A stretch of 64,000 bases of DNA from Magicicada septendecula (lineage: Eukaryota > Arthropoda > Insecta > Hemiptera > Cicadidae). Location: contig JAWRYS010000738.1 in the NCBI GenBank assembly GCA_034769895.1, positions 1 through 64,000 on the forward strand. The letters run 5' to 3'. Positions 48,921 to 60,784 of this stretch are shown one piece after another. Position numbers and translations under genes: made by a program. Every line of letters begins with the position of its first letter. The first letter of the stretch is position 1. Under the pieces are notes generated by a model, which did no database searches, was not told the origin of the DNA, and worked only from the letters and a program-made list of their open reading frames with translations.

Positions 48921-51083
48921 ATTTCCCGGATATTAACCACTATAAGCACTTATTCTACTAATACTAAATCCTATACTACTCTTTCCTGATTACACAAATA
49001 AACAATTTTAATTCGCAGTAAAAATTTACATTGGTTGTGCGAGAATTAAATCTTAGAGAAAGAGAAATCTCACACAGACGTCAATTTACTTTCAACAAAA
49101 GGAGAAATACGTGGTTACTAAGCACGAGACGACACACGCTTGGTATAACAATAGAGGAGGTGTGCTATTGTCTAACTCGACGTGGCAGAGGGTGACAAGG
49201 ACAGTTTCGTACAGGCGGCAACAGGAAATTTACCGGTCTGAGTTTGTTGTCAAACCGACACGTTGGTGACTGAAATTTTTGGACAAGTACGTACCTGGAT
49301 TTGTATACATGTGTCATATAATGTGTTCATGTGTAAATATGTTAATATGAGTTTACACATATTAAATTCACAATTAATCTTACCTATATACTATTCTATT
49401 CTAATTATTATTTTCTTTTTATTTTTAATTTACTGGAATATTTTAAAGTAACTGAGTGAATATATCTACAGAGGGGCACATGGTATATGTGTCACGATCT
49501 ACACAATTATTATTTTTTTTTACAAACCAGCAGAGTGGCGCATTTTATAACGTCTTACCTACGTTATAACACCGGGAACCTGTGCTTAATTGCCTCGGAT
49601 CAATTGCACAGGCTGCCATGGTCGTAACCAACTTCTAATTTTTATCTTTACAAGCTGTAGTTAGAATTAAAGGAAATCTTATAGGGGTGTCTGATGATTT
49701 ATTCACTCAGTATTATGTGTTATGTAATGACATCTCTTTATTAAATGATTTCTTTAACAGTTCTACATGAGTTTTTCACCATAAGGTTTTCTTAATAAAT
49801 AGTTTACAAAATATTTTCTGAAAGGGGCCCACAACAAAAGGATTGTTATGTGCTAGCTTTTTCCACGGATCCGGGATATTAATCTGGTTTGTAAGTTAAG
49901 CTCACTTACTCATATACTATCATACTATTTGGGGGCCATTTGAAGAATGGACTTAATTTAACTTTTAGTATCTGTGAAGCTTTATAATATAGGCACTACT
50001 TGCTACTACAAATATTTTTAGTCGTATGACATACTACATTTAACAAAGTGACTATTATTAAAGTCTTTTATATTGTTATTTAAACTATCTTTTACAAATC
50101 ATCTTTTTTGAATGGTAATTAACCACGGAAGACAAGTCTCCGTGTCACCTGTGATATCCTGAAGTTTACTCCGTGTCCTGGTCCTTGGCCCTTGGGGTGT
50201 CCACAGATGGTTGATCTTTATTTTAGTTTACTTTCCTGCTGAAGTTCCTGAAGTGATTCGGTAATTATGAAGCTGCTATGCTGTTCTCATAAGTCCGGTA
50301 GCTAAGCATCTTTAGTAGTATAACTCGAGTAAATGTTTTTGTTTGCCACAGAAATGCACGTCACATCGTTATTTATAAAAGGTTCTCACTTTTGGTACCT
50401 CGTACCTTTTTAATTTAAACAAACATTGAGATCTTACACTTAGTTAATAGAGACGTCATCCCTCACACTTATTTATTCCTTTTTGTTTTAAATGATTACA
50501 TGTTTACTTTATAACACACTAATTTACCGCTACATTCCTCTGCACATTGTTAAATCTGCACACTAAAACAAACAGATATTGTCGTACTTTGGGGCATGGT
50601 TCAGGTCTGTAGTGTTTACTGCGAGAACGCTCCATCTCGACTGATTTACTATGTTAGGACAGGTAAGTTAACTGCGCGGAGTTTACGCATCACCATAAAA
50701 TAGTTCCACCTTTATTTGATATTTACGGTATTAATGTTTGACCTGACCTTTTAATTATCCAAAGATATGCCTTACTTCAGAATTAATTATAGTATACTAC
50801 TGTGTTGTTGTTTATTTATTTATTAAATTTCAAATTTACAAGTATTATTAGTTTAGTTTATGGGTCGGTATGCAAGTTGGTTCCGGTTATCGCATGTCGA
50901 TGCATAGTAAATTATTAAAGGGTTTCTTTACTTTTACACTCGCATTCCTTTTTGTCTTTTTAAATCTCTTTATTAAATATTATTTTGAGTTATTTAAGGG
51001 ATTTAAAATTAGTTTAAATGTGCGATTTAAAGAAAAATTTAAATTTCTCTCCTTTTTACAATTCCTATTTTAAAATCGTCACA
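48921..51083 (-). repeat. Leader plus LTR, U9
   Basis: Has the GACCT duplication and, like U7, a TTTATTAAATTTC variant of the TTTA run. It reads TTATAATATAGG near 49980 (left-hand type) with CTTATAGGGG (right-hand type), so it is mosaic. Confidence 0.75.
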
Positions 51084-51592
51084 TACTCCCCCGCTTAAAG
51101 AAGACACCGGGTGGGGAAATAGATGTGTTTTCTATGGGTTATTAGGTCAGTAATGTACTGGGAGTATGCTTGGCATTACTGTGTGAAATTTCTCTCACTC
51201 GTTTCCCTTTTCAAATTTATGAGGTGCATGAGTCACTCTCGACTTACTTCTTCCTATTATTAACATATACAACGCCTTACAAACTAATTCTTAGACTACA
51301 TAAAATTCACACTTTATAAAATATATCGAAAACATACTAAATTCTTCTTAAGACTACTACTTACGACTACTACCGGTTTTTTCTTTAGTTGTGAGTTACT
51401 CTTGTTATAGAATTACTCTTTAAGTAATTTATTACTTAATTATTATTTATATTCGACGTCAGCTGACTTCTCACTTTTCTCTACTTTCACTGAATAGGAT
51501 CCAAGGTTGATCAGGCCTCATCCCTATTTATACGATTAGATAATCAAGTGGTTACTCAAGTACTCTTTAGCAGGTATACCTTTTTTCTACAT

Positions 51593-52737
51593 TTAGTTTG
51601 CTTGCACTCTACCATTTCCTTTTTTGTAATAATACTTTATCTGCGAAATATGTGTTCTTCGTACATATTTTTGAGTAGAGGGTTCGTACAGGGCTACTGT
51701 TACTGGAGTTAAGTACTTGTGAATTTGGTAAGGACCACACCATCGGTATGATAGCTTGGAGGTGGTCTTATCGATTGCACTACTCGTCGGGTGTGTTCTA
51801 TACATTACTAAGTCACCGATTTGGTACTTTACTACATTGTTATTATTAATACGCTCATGATATTTTCGCGATTTCTTTAAGTTTGCTCTTAAATTAGCGC
51901 GAGCTTCATTCCAGATTTTCTTTATATTTTTATCCCTAATTTCATGGGGTAGTAACTCATGTATTTTCCACTTAGTGGATAATGGATGGTTAGGTTTGTA
52001 TTTATACAATAATTCAAATGGCGTAGACTTATGTCCTTCATGATAGGCTGAATTGAAGGCGAATTGTATCCAGGATAGGTTCTGGTCCCAAGACGTATGG
52101 TCGTTTGCATGGTAGGCTATTAAAGCAGATTTTAGGTTTCGCAAATACCTTTCAGCTATATTACCTTGCGGACGATACTCTGTAGTGGTAATGTGGTCTA
52201 TCCCTAGTTTGAAACACATGTTCTTGAATTCCTTTGACTTAAACTGGGGTCCGTTATCTGACACTAGATGTACGGGTGTACCGAAATCTTTAAATAATCT
52301 ATCCCGCAATATATTTACGGTGGTCGAAGCTAACGCTCGCCGCATGGGATACATCCAGACAAATTTGGTGAATGAATCTACACAAATGAGTAGCATGGTA
52401 TTTCCTGATTTAGAACGAGGGTAGGGTCCTGAAAAGTCTAAATAAATTTTCGAGAACGGGGTAGTAGGAATTTCTGAGATTAATTGACTTATTTGGCTGT
52501 TTCTCGCTGGCTTGCTGAGTGCACACAACTTACACCTTTTTACGAAACTATCTCACTGTTCATATTTTCCCAGTGATATTCTTTACGAATTCGATGTATT
52601 GTTTTATTTATTCCCATATGTGCTCCAATGGTGGAAGAATCGTAGTATTCCATCAGCATAGGTTTAATAATATCAAGGGCAATTATTCGTAAATATTTTC
52701 CGTTTGCTATTCTATAACATAATACTCTCATACTCAA
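51593..52737 (-). pseudogene. Integrase domain, U10, broken by 4-base deletion
   Basis: A 4-base deletion near 52550 (ACTATCTC where other units have ACTAGCTATCTC) separates the N-terminal zinc-binding part (52737-52540) from the catalytic core and C-terminus (52528-51593). It falls between residues 63 and 67, before the Cys pair. Also His-to-Tyr in YYYKKGNGR. Confidence 0.92.
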
Positions 52738-52850
52738 TATGTATTTTTCTGACTTATTTCCTTTATCGAGTTGTTCTATAATTGGTCTTAAAAGGGGGTC
52801 TTGTTGTTGATACTGAGCTATGTCCGTAAATGCAAGAGGAAATTCGGTAA

Positions 52851-53171
52851 TTAAAGTATTGATAATTGGCGTTTCTCTACTCTCCTTGCTTTCAGATGTT
52901 TTACTAGGCGTGACAGTGTATCGGCAACTACATTTTGGGTACCTCTAATATGTTGTACTTTAAATTTGTAACAATTTAACCTTAATACCCATCTTCCAAT
53001 ACGACCTAACTGTTTAGGGTGATTTAATAACCAAGATAATGCTTGATTATCCGTTTCCAACAAGAACTCTTTATGTTCTAAAAAAGGTTTGAACTTCTTA
53101 ACATAGGGGTCTAATTTTCTTTGGTTATTTTTTTTTAATTTGTTGTCTTTTAGGGGTTTGCCTGTTTTCAC
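52851..53171 (-). pseudogene. RNase H C-terminal remnant, U10
   Basis: 106-residue open segment without private changes. Confidence 0.87.
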
Positions 53172-53209
53172 GATGCTGCGGAAGACACAGGATTTCGGAT
53201 CTCCCTGCC

Positions 53210-54712
53210 TTACATGTTTTTTGGATAAGGGGTTTTCTGATAGTACTGTTTCCGTTTACAGTTTCTACTAATGTGTCCAAATTTCCCGCAGTTATAACAT
53301 ATGTTTTCTTTACGAGGGGTATCACTTGTTTCCTGTCGAGGTTGAGGCTCATTAGATTTACCATGGTTGTGAAAATTGGTAGGTCTACGAAATGGTCGTC
53401 TTTCGCGCTGTGTTCTTGCATCTGTTACCAGGGCTTGCGTTTCATTTCTACGTGGTGCCGTGGATAGCAATGCATGTCTGTTCTGATCCGCGTACCATAC
53501 GTTTGACGAGTGAATACTGCATTGTTCTAGATCTGCGAAAGTGTTGGGCCTATTTATTAATGCTAATCGAGATCTTTCTTCCAGAGATAATCCTACTAAA
53601 ATGGTATCGACCAATTGTTTCTCACTCCAGTTGACTTGCAGTAGTCGGGAAGACTCTGATGTCTGCAATATAGTGGGCCAGTCTCTCATGGGCTCCTTGT
53701 ACTCGAAGTACGGTGTTTCTTTTGAGCTCCTCATAAATTCCTGTGGGAATAAAATGTTTTATAATGGTAGTATGAAGTTCTTCTACTGGAAGAGTCGAGC
53801 TTAATGATTCCAGTACACGATCCTTTAATGGTGGTTTACATTTGGGTAGGAGGACTTGCAAGATTTGCCAATCATTTAGTTGCTGTAAATCTTTTATTTG
53901 TAGGAGGTATTTGATGAAATTTAACAGTTTCGTAATACTTAAGCCATCCGTGTATGGAATTTCTGTTATAATTTTTTCTACTGGATGCGTGATCTTTCCG
54001 TAGAGGTCCACATTAAAATTTACATGTGGTATACTTCTAGAAGGACCTGATGCTGCGTTAGGCGTCGTAAACGCATACTTACTGGTGCGATCATGATGAC
54101 CATTAGGCTGTGTGGCTTCCGATATCGTTAGGGTATTCACGTCTCTATCTGGTAGCTGTTCATGACTCGGTTGTATCTTCGATACGGTGGGTGATTCGTG
54201 ATTCGCGGTGGTGGGAGGGTGTTCTAAAGTAGGCGATTGAACTGGGGAAATATATAATTTCTGTAAGGATTGCTCAATTTCCTCCATCCTAAATGAGTCG
54301 GACATTCTTCGCAATTGTCTTATTATCGTGGGTAATTGCTGTAATGCCTCATCCGCAAATTTTTGCACATCGGGAGGGAGTACAGTGACGTTGGGCCAGT
54401 TTAATAAATTCTTCATCCGGCGGGTTAAATGTTCTATTCTTTGCGTGGTCCGCAATATTACTGCAGGCGATTTTCATCGTGAAGGGTTTGAGATAATAAC
54501 GTCAATTCCGTATACTTCGCATAACACGTTTCTCTTTCGCTCTCATAATCGAGTTCGCTTAATCTACCCAACTGCGCGGGTGTATCTGATCTACTTTCGC
54601 GTAACGATTTGCGCAATTCAGAGACTGTTACGTTCGCGTGAGGTAAACCGCGTAAAATAGCTTCGTAGCACAATTCATCTTTTAATAATAGATCGGGGTT
54701 AAATAAAGCCAT
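53210..54712 (-). pseudogene. gag remnant, U10
   Basis: Block C 53734-53210, block B 54455-53622 (Gln in WQILQVLL), block A 54712-54458. Same breaks as the other units. Confidence 0.87.
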
Positions 54713-56875
54713 ATTTCCCGGATATTAACCACTATAAGTACTTATTCTACTAATACTAAATCCTATACTACTCTTTCCTGATTACACAAATAAACAATTT
54801 TAATTCGCATTAAAAATTTACATTGGTTGTGCGAGAATTAAATCTTAGAGAAAGAGAAATCTCACACAGACGTCAATTTACTTTCAACAAAAGGAGAAAT
54901 ACGTGGTTACTAAGCACGAGACGACACACGCTTGGTATAACAATAGAGGAGGTGTGCTATTGTCTAACTCGACGTGGCAGAGGGTGACAAGGACAGTTTC
55001 GTACAGGCGGCAACAGGAAATTTACCGGTCTGAGTTTGTTGTCAAACCGACACGTTGGTGACTGAAATTTTTGGACAAGTACGTACCTGGATTTGTATAC
55101 ATGTGTCATATAATGTGTTCATGTGTAAATATGTTAATATGAGTTTACACATATTAAATTCACAATTAATCTTACCTATATACTATTCTATTCTAATTAT
55201 TATTTTCTTTTTATTTTTAATTTACTGGAATATTTTAAAGTAACTGAGTGAATATATCTACAGAGGGGCACATGGTATATGTGTCACGATCTACACAATT
55301 ATTATTTTTTTTTACAAACCAGCAGAGTGGCGCATTTTATAACGTCTTACCTACGTTATAACACCGGGAACCTGTGCTTAATTGCCTCGGATCAATTGCA
55401 CAGGCTGCCATGGTCGTAACCAACTTCTAATTTTTATCTTTACAAGCTGTAGTTAGAATTAAAGGAAATCTTATAGGGGTGTCTGATGATTTATTCACTC
55501 AGTATTATGTGTTATGTAATGACATCTCTTTATTAAATGATTTCTTTAACAGTTCTACATGAGTTTTTCACCATAAGGTTTTCTTAATAAATAGTTTACA
55601 AAATATTTTCTGAAAGGGGCCCACAACAAAAGGATTGTTATGTGCTAGCTTTTTCCACGGATCCGGGATATTAATCTGGTTTGTAAGTTAAGCTCACTTA
55701 CTCATATACTATCATACTATTTGGGGGCCATTTGAAGAATGGACTTAATTTAACTTTTAGTATCTGTGAAGCTTTATAATATAGGCACTACTTGCTACTA
55801 CAAATATTTTTAGTCGTATGACATACTACATTTAACAAAGTGACTATTATTAAAGTCTTTTATATTGTTATTTAAACTATCTTTTACAAATCATCTTTTT
55901 TGAATGGTAATTAACCACGGAAGACAAGTCTCCGTGTCACCTGTGATATCCTGAAGTTTACTCCGTGTCCTGGTCCTTGGCCCTTGGGGTGTCCACAGAT
56001 GGTTGATCTTTATTTTAGTTTACTTTCCTGCTGAAGTTCCTGAAGTGATTCGGTAATTATGAAGCTGCTATGCTGTTCTCATAAGTCCGGTAGCTAAGCA
56101 TCTTTAGTAGTATAACTCGAGTAAATGTTTTTGTTTGCCACAGAAATGCACGTCACATCGTTATTTATAAAAGGTTCTCACTTTTGGTACCTCGTACCTT
56201 TTTAATTTAAACAAACATTGAGATCTTACACTTAGTTAATAGAGACGTCATCCCTCACACTTATTTATTCCTTTTTGTTTTAAATGATTACATGTTTACT
56301 TTATAACACACTAATTTACCGCTACATTCCTCTGCACATTGTTAAATCTGCACACTAAAATAAACAGATATTGTCGTACTTTGGGGCATGGTTCAGGTCT
56401 GTAGTGTTTACTGCGAGAACGCTCCATCTCGACTGATTTACTATGTTAGGACAGGTAAGTTAACTGCGCGGAGTTTACGCATCACCATAAAATAGTTCCA
56501 CCTTTATTTGATATTTACGGTATTAATGTTTGACCTGACCTTTTAATTATCCAAAGATATGCCTTACTTCAGAATTAATTATAGTATACTACTGTGTTGT
56601 TGTTTATTTATTTATTTAATTTCAAATTTACAAGTATTATTAGTTTAGTTTATGGGTCGGTATGCAAGTTGGTTCCGGTTATCGCATGTCGATGCATGGT
56701 AAATTATTAAAGGGTTTCTTTACTTTTACACTCGCATTCCTTTTTGTCTTTTTAAATCTCTTTATTAAATATTATTTTGAGTTATTTAAGGGATTTAAAA
56801 TTAGTTTAAATGTGCGATTTAAAGAAAAATTTAAATTTCTCTCCTTTTTACATTTCCTATTTTAAAATCGTCACA
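54713..56875 (-). repeat. Leader plus outermost 5' LTR, U10
   Basis: LTR begins in coding sense with TGTGACGATTTT at 56875, directly against Jockey coding sequence. Has the GACCT duplication near 56533 but the ordinary TTTA run, and a private A-to-T near 56852. Confidence 0.8.
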
Positions 56876-57425
56876 ACGAATCACAGCCGGCGTCCCTCAA
56901 GGTAGTATTCTTGGCCCCCTTTTGTTCTCACTCTACGTCAACGACGTGCCGAGACAGCCTGGAGTCCAGGTAGCCTTCTTTGCGGACGACACGGCCGTAT
57001 TTACGGCCGATCGTCATGTAGAAAGAGCCATCTTACAACTGCAGCGCCAGCTCGACACGCTCGGGGACTGGACTGAAAATTGGAGAGTGGAACTCAACGC
57101 TACCAAGAGTGTAGCCGTCGAATTCTCGAAGCGATGGAAGCACCCTTTTAGGCAGTTACGTATCGGTAGAACGTACTTGCGTTGGTCCACCGAGGTTAAG
57201 TACCTCGGATTACACCTCGACCGTCGGCTCACCTGGCGTACCCACGCTCAGACAGTTCTTAAGCGAGCATCCGCTCGTCTGAGCTTACTGTTTCCACTCC
57301 TGATCAGCTCAGCCATGACCACGAAATTGGGCAAGATGATCGTCGGTGCGTATTTGCTGCCGGTCATTACCTACGCTTGCCCGGTCTGGGCACACAACCG
57401 CACAGCCCAGAGCGTTGTTAATGCC
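56876..57425 (+). pseudogene. Jockey-type non-LTR retrotransposon reverse transcriptase fragment
   Basis: From codon 56877 the plus strand reads RITAGVPQGSILGPLLFSLY, a conserved fingers/palm block of LINE reverse transcriptases. FADD follows at 56979-56990, the catalytic box (YXDD class) with its two Asp. Then come WRVELNATKS and VKYLGLHLDRRLTW, typical of the Jockey clade after the catalytic box. The thumb region follows to YACPVWAHNR, after which similarity fades near 57425. The open frame continues to a stop at 57510 but with no family resemblance. The 5' part of the domain is missing because the LTR array is inserted here; the rest may lie left of the array. The 3' part is truncated too, so this is a dead fragment. 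Confidence 0.88.
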
Positions 57426-57460
57426 TCGCTGTTGTCACAGTACATATTGCTAATTTGTGA

Positions 57461-57729
57461 GGAAAGATATTACATGACATTTATTATGCATCAACAATTG
57501 AGGCTATTCTAGACCGCACACTGTGTTCAAGGCCAGACAGGACACTGTTTCTAGTGGCTTTGAGAGCGCCTGTAAGAGGCCCTTGTTTAACACTAGATAC
57601 AATAATGTTCATTATTTTAAAAATATAATTTCTTTCAGATGAAACATCTCTGACAGACTTAAGGCCATTGAATGGAATTAGTGACTTCATTGAAATAGAA
57701 AGTTTTGTGGAGCAAATGACATATAATTG
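57461..57729 (+). other. Possible degenerate exon debris (function unknown)
   Basis: Two open stretches on the plus strand have ordinary, non-repetitive protein composition. One runs 57461-57625 (DIYYASTIEAILDRTL..., LFLVALRAP). The other starts after a good 3' splice-like TTTCTTTCAG (57629-57638) and runs to a stop at 57727-57729 (LTDLRPLNGISDFIEIESFV). A GTAAGA at 57572 could be a donor, but the phases of the two pieces do not match across it. The first piece faintly recalls the later strands of Rossmann-fold methyltransferases; I would not name it. It may equally be transposon sequence. Confidence 0.2.
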
Positions 57730-60060
57730 AAATTACATTAGTTGTATGGGTCATAATGAGTGTAAAACCTAATCAGACACCAAAGTCGTGCATAAGGAAG
57801 CCTTCTGTTAATAAATACAGGTACAACAATATATCTTCTTATCGTTTTCTTCATTAACTTATATTTATATATATGCATGTACATATAGTTACATATATAT
57901 ATATATATTGTAACGAAACAGAACACTGTAAAAGATAATTATAATGACAATAGTGAAACCTTATCCAGGGATGGAACTCAAGACAATGCAGTAATTAGTT
58001 AACAGAAAATATTCAATTTTGAAGATCAGTAAGGAACCAATTATAACTCAACAACATCAACCTTTGACTTAATTAATACTATCAAGACACACCCAGACAT
58101 TACCCAGTAGAATAGGGCAGTAAACAAACTAAATTTAAAATAAAGAAACCTAGTAGGCCTAAATAACTTGCAATGAGTAACCTAAACAGACCCAAAATAG
58201 AGTACAAATTCAAAAGTAAAATTGTATTAACTTTATTATACCAAATTGTATTAAACAAAATTATATGAAACTAAAGAGAGAAAAAGGGCACAACCCCTTA
58301 CAGTGATAAAGGTGGTGATAAACACTGAAAAAGTGGCATAATAATAATAGTTACACAAACTATAGTTTAATAGTGTACTATTATTTATAAAGAAGTGTTT
58401 AGTTATTATTAACAGTGGGGATAAATGATTTATCATACAGACAATTGTTGAACAGTGTGAATAAATTAAAATTGTTAAACTAAATAGTATTATTAAGAGT
58501 TTTGTTATATATTATAAGAGTTTCATGTTATTAACTAATTAATTTAAATTAATGTATCTCAAAGGGTCAAAGTACAACTACCATCAACCATTATAAATTG
58601 TTTCATCAGATATCTAGAAATTTCACTAAATACTAAGATTTTTCAGGACTAAACCAAGACATGTTTAGTACCAAATTATTTGTAATTTTATAATTAATAA
58701 CTATATAAACATTGTATGAACCATTAGTAAATGATGATAAAATAATAAGCTAAACGAAATTTGTAAAATATAAAGTGATTAAGGGGTATTGGTCATATAA
58801 CCCTTGAACTGTGCATAAGGAGCCAATCAGAATTTAAGAAATTTTGGTCAGTTCGATGACAAAAAGAAGAACACACTTGATTGTTAATTATGGTTGAAGA
58901 CAGTTGAATAGTGCTCACAGAATGATTATGTAAATAAATTATAACACCAAGGAACCGATTTGGAAGATAGAATATAACCACAATAGAAGATACCGAAATT
59001 ATGAACTAGATTCACATCATCAAAAAGAACGAACACCAGTAAGAAAATTCAACGATTAACAAGAAGACACACAGTTAATTTCCACGTATAAGTAAAGTAT
59101 AACACCATTATTCTAATAGACAAAATTATTAATCCAAAACGAACAATCACTGGTCACATCAATAACTCACACCACAAATAATCACTAGTGGACATTTCAT
59201 AAAGTGAAACACATTATATAAGAATCAGTGAGTACAAGGAACACATTTATTTAAAATATATTGGTACAAAAAATTCCTGCATTATCAAAGACGGGCAAGG
59301 CGGCCATAATGGTGACGTCATTCTAAGACCGGCATGCTCTGCATGTAGCGGACTGAATCACCAGACATTTTGTTGGTCTGAATACTTTTTATAACTCTCA
59401 TATTAGATTATAAGCATTATAATTATTTGTAATGTACTCTATATTGTTGTTTATTATGTAATGGAACCTTTCGTAGCAAAAGAATTCCCACATTATATGT
59501 TTAGCAGATGTTTTGCTATTCGACCCTGAGATACATATCGATTGTTACTAGCGTGTATATTGCATGCAAAATTCCCTCAACTTGAATTAAAATTGCAAAG
59601 ATTAAACGATAATGTTAATAAATCATATCCATGCATTCTTATTTCTTAAATTTAAGATATAATCAATATTTATTTTATACTTACGAAGATCAAGAAGACG
59701 TCGAGGAGTTGTTGGAACCATATAAACTACAAAACCAAAATTAACCTCAACGAATTGGGTTAAGCCTAATATCGAAAGTGCACGTTGAGAATTGTTTGGA
59801 ACAACTCGACCGCTACATTCAAATTAATTTCGAACATATTAACTGACGAATCAAAATAAACCAATTCTAATTATTAAACGAGGCAGAATAATTCAGTCAT
59901 AAAAATTATATCTGAAATCACGTCACAAAACACGCAACATAAATAACAACCGAACAACTGATACACTATTTACTCAATCGGTTTTCATCAGTGAACCAAC
60001 AACCGTTTATTACAGCTTAAAGTTATTATCATTAAACAGTACGATTTCATTTGGTAATAA
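57730..60060. other. AT-rich stretch without recognisable genes
   Basis: Stops are dense in all frames and only short composition-driven frames occur. A locally GC-richer patch near 59280-59350 has no coding signal. Could be decayed transposon or intergenic or intronic DNA. Confidence 0.5.
57893..57908. repeat. (AT)n microsatellite
   Basis: Eight AT dinucleotides in an AT-rich stretch. Confidence 0.85.
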
Positions 60061-60062
60061 AT

Positions 60063-60083
60063 TGGCGCACCAACTAGTGAGGC
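60063..60083 (+). other. Primer-binding-site-like sequence (tRNA-Lys type, imperfect)
   Basis: TGGCGCACCAACTAGTGAGG resembles the common retroelement primer site TGGCGCCCAACGTGGGG with small insertions. It lies 98-118 bases before a gag-like ATG at 60181, the right distance for an LTR-element leader. An LTR end just to its left could not be confirmed. A second TGGCGAC motif lies at 60147. Confidence 0.35.
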
Positions 60084-60180
60084 TTAAATTAGGGAAGTAA
60101 TAGGTGAAGAAATAAAAACAAGCAAATTAATTTCCTAATTTTTAGCTGGCGACTGCTATAGGTTCTAAAAAACAATAAGA

Positions 60181-60499
60181 ATGCATAAAAGGGCATCGTC
60201 ACTGAGACGGATGAAGGAGCCCGAGAAAGAAGTTAGAGTAGAAGAGAAGGAAGTAACGTCAGTGGAGGATGTGGAGATGGTAGCAAGAAAGGAAGATAGA
60301 GGAGAACCAAATTGGCAAAATAATGGAAGTAATGGCCGAACAAAGTAGGCAAAATAACGAAAGTTTGATAAAACAAATAAACGAAAAATGGACAGAAATA
60401 AGGAAGAAACGAATGACAATTTTAAGAAGCAGAAGGAAGAATTCACTGAAAACTATTGATTTGTATTTGTTCAGGTATTGTACAAATCAATACAAAACA
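60181..60499 (+). pseudogene. gag-like N-terminal coiled-coil remnant, frameshifted
   Basis: ATG at 60181 opens a 55-residue Glu/Lys-rich frame (MHKRASSLRRMKEPEKEVRV...) ending at 60346-60348. An overlapping frame from about 60308 continues with KIMEVMAEQSRQNNESLIKQ and further charged helix to a TGA near 60499. The charged, Gln/Glu-rich helical start resembles the N-terminal coiled coils of insect LTR-retrotransposon gag proteins. Together with the primer-site-like sequence upstream it suggests a decayed plus-strand LTR element. No capsid, zinc knuckle or pol follows. Confidence 0.35.
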
Positions 60500-60764
60500 T
60501 GACACAATATTCAAAGCACTCAACATTGAAAATACACAAAAAACTAACACATACACCACAATCACACACAATAAAACCAATTTGAAATACCAGAAGCCAA
60601 CAGGAAGCCACAATAATAATAGTCAACCAACAACACATATGTACTTCACCAGACAAAAAAACCGGAAGGCTGAGGATGGGTACAAGATAGTACCCGAAAC
60701 ATGTTCCAAAAAAGGAAAAAAAAATAACATCTTGAGGTAAATTTAATTATAAATATTAAATGTA

Positions 60765-60784
60765 ATATATATATATATATATAT
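60765..60784. repeat. (AT)n microsatellite
   Basis: Ten AT dinucleotides. Confidence 0.85.

Larger units (their letters stand above)
45288..51083 (-). mobile_element. Array unit U9 (5796 bp)
   Basis: Longest unit, owing to the GACCT duplication near 50742. Shares a C-to-G change between integrase and polypurine tract (near 45753) with U10. Confidence 0.92.
1..56875 (-). repeat. Head-to-tail tandem array of a defective Ty3/gypsy-like LTR retrotransposon
   Basis: Nine complete units and one partial unit repeat in the same orientation. The integrase stop codon recurs at 5261, 11051, 16841, 22631, 28421, 34211, 40006, 45797 and 51593, giving the period directly. Each unit ends on its right at the same LTR terminus (4751, 10541, 16331, 22121, 27911, 33701, 39496, 45287, 51083, 56875). 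Successive internal regions are separated by one LTR, not two. This is the layout expected from unequal recombination between LTRs, or from rolling amplification and integration of a one-LTR circle; it is not the product of independent insertions, which would leave two LTRs and target duplications per copy. The left end of the array lies outside the window. An assembly-generated repeat is the main alternative, but scattered copy-specific differences argue against simple duplication of one read path. Confidence 0.95.
51084..56875 (-). mobile_element. Array unit U10 (5792 bp), outermost 5' copy
   Basis: The terminal unit. Its LTR ends the array at 56875 and has no polypurine tract on its right, as expected for the 5'-most LTR. 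It carries a private 4-base deletion in integrase. Confidence 0.92.

Noticed and set aside
1-56875. CRISPR-like or prokaryotic defence array
   Set aside because: The repeats are whole 5.8-kb retroelement units without spacers, and the sequence is eukaryotic in character.
57484-57690. Minus-strand 68-residue frame
   Set aside because: It overlaps plus-strand open stretches with better splice-like context; neither strand has a firm match, so it was not called.
60456-60740. 94-residue plus-strand Asn/Thr/Lys-rich frame
   Set aside because: Biased composition, no domain, starts on a non-ATG codon; likely chance.
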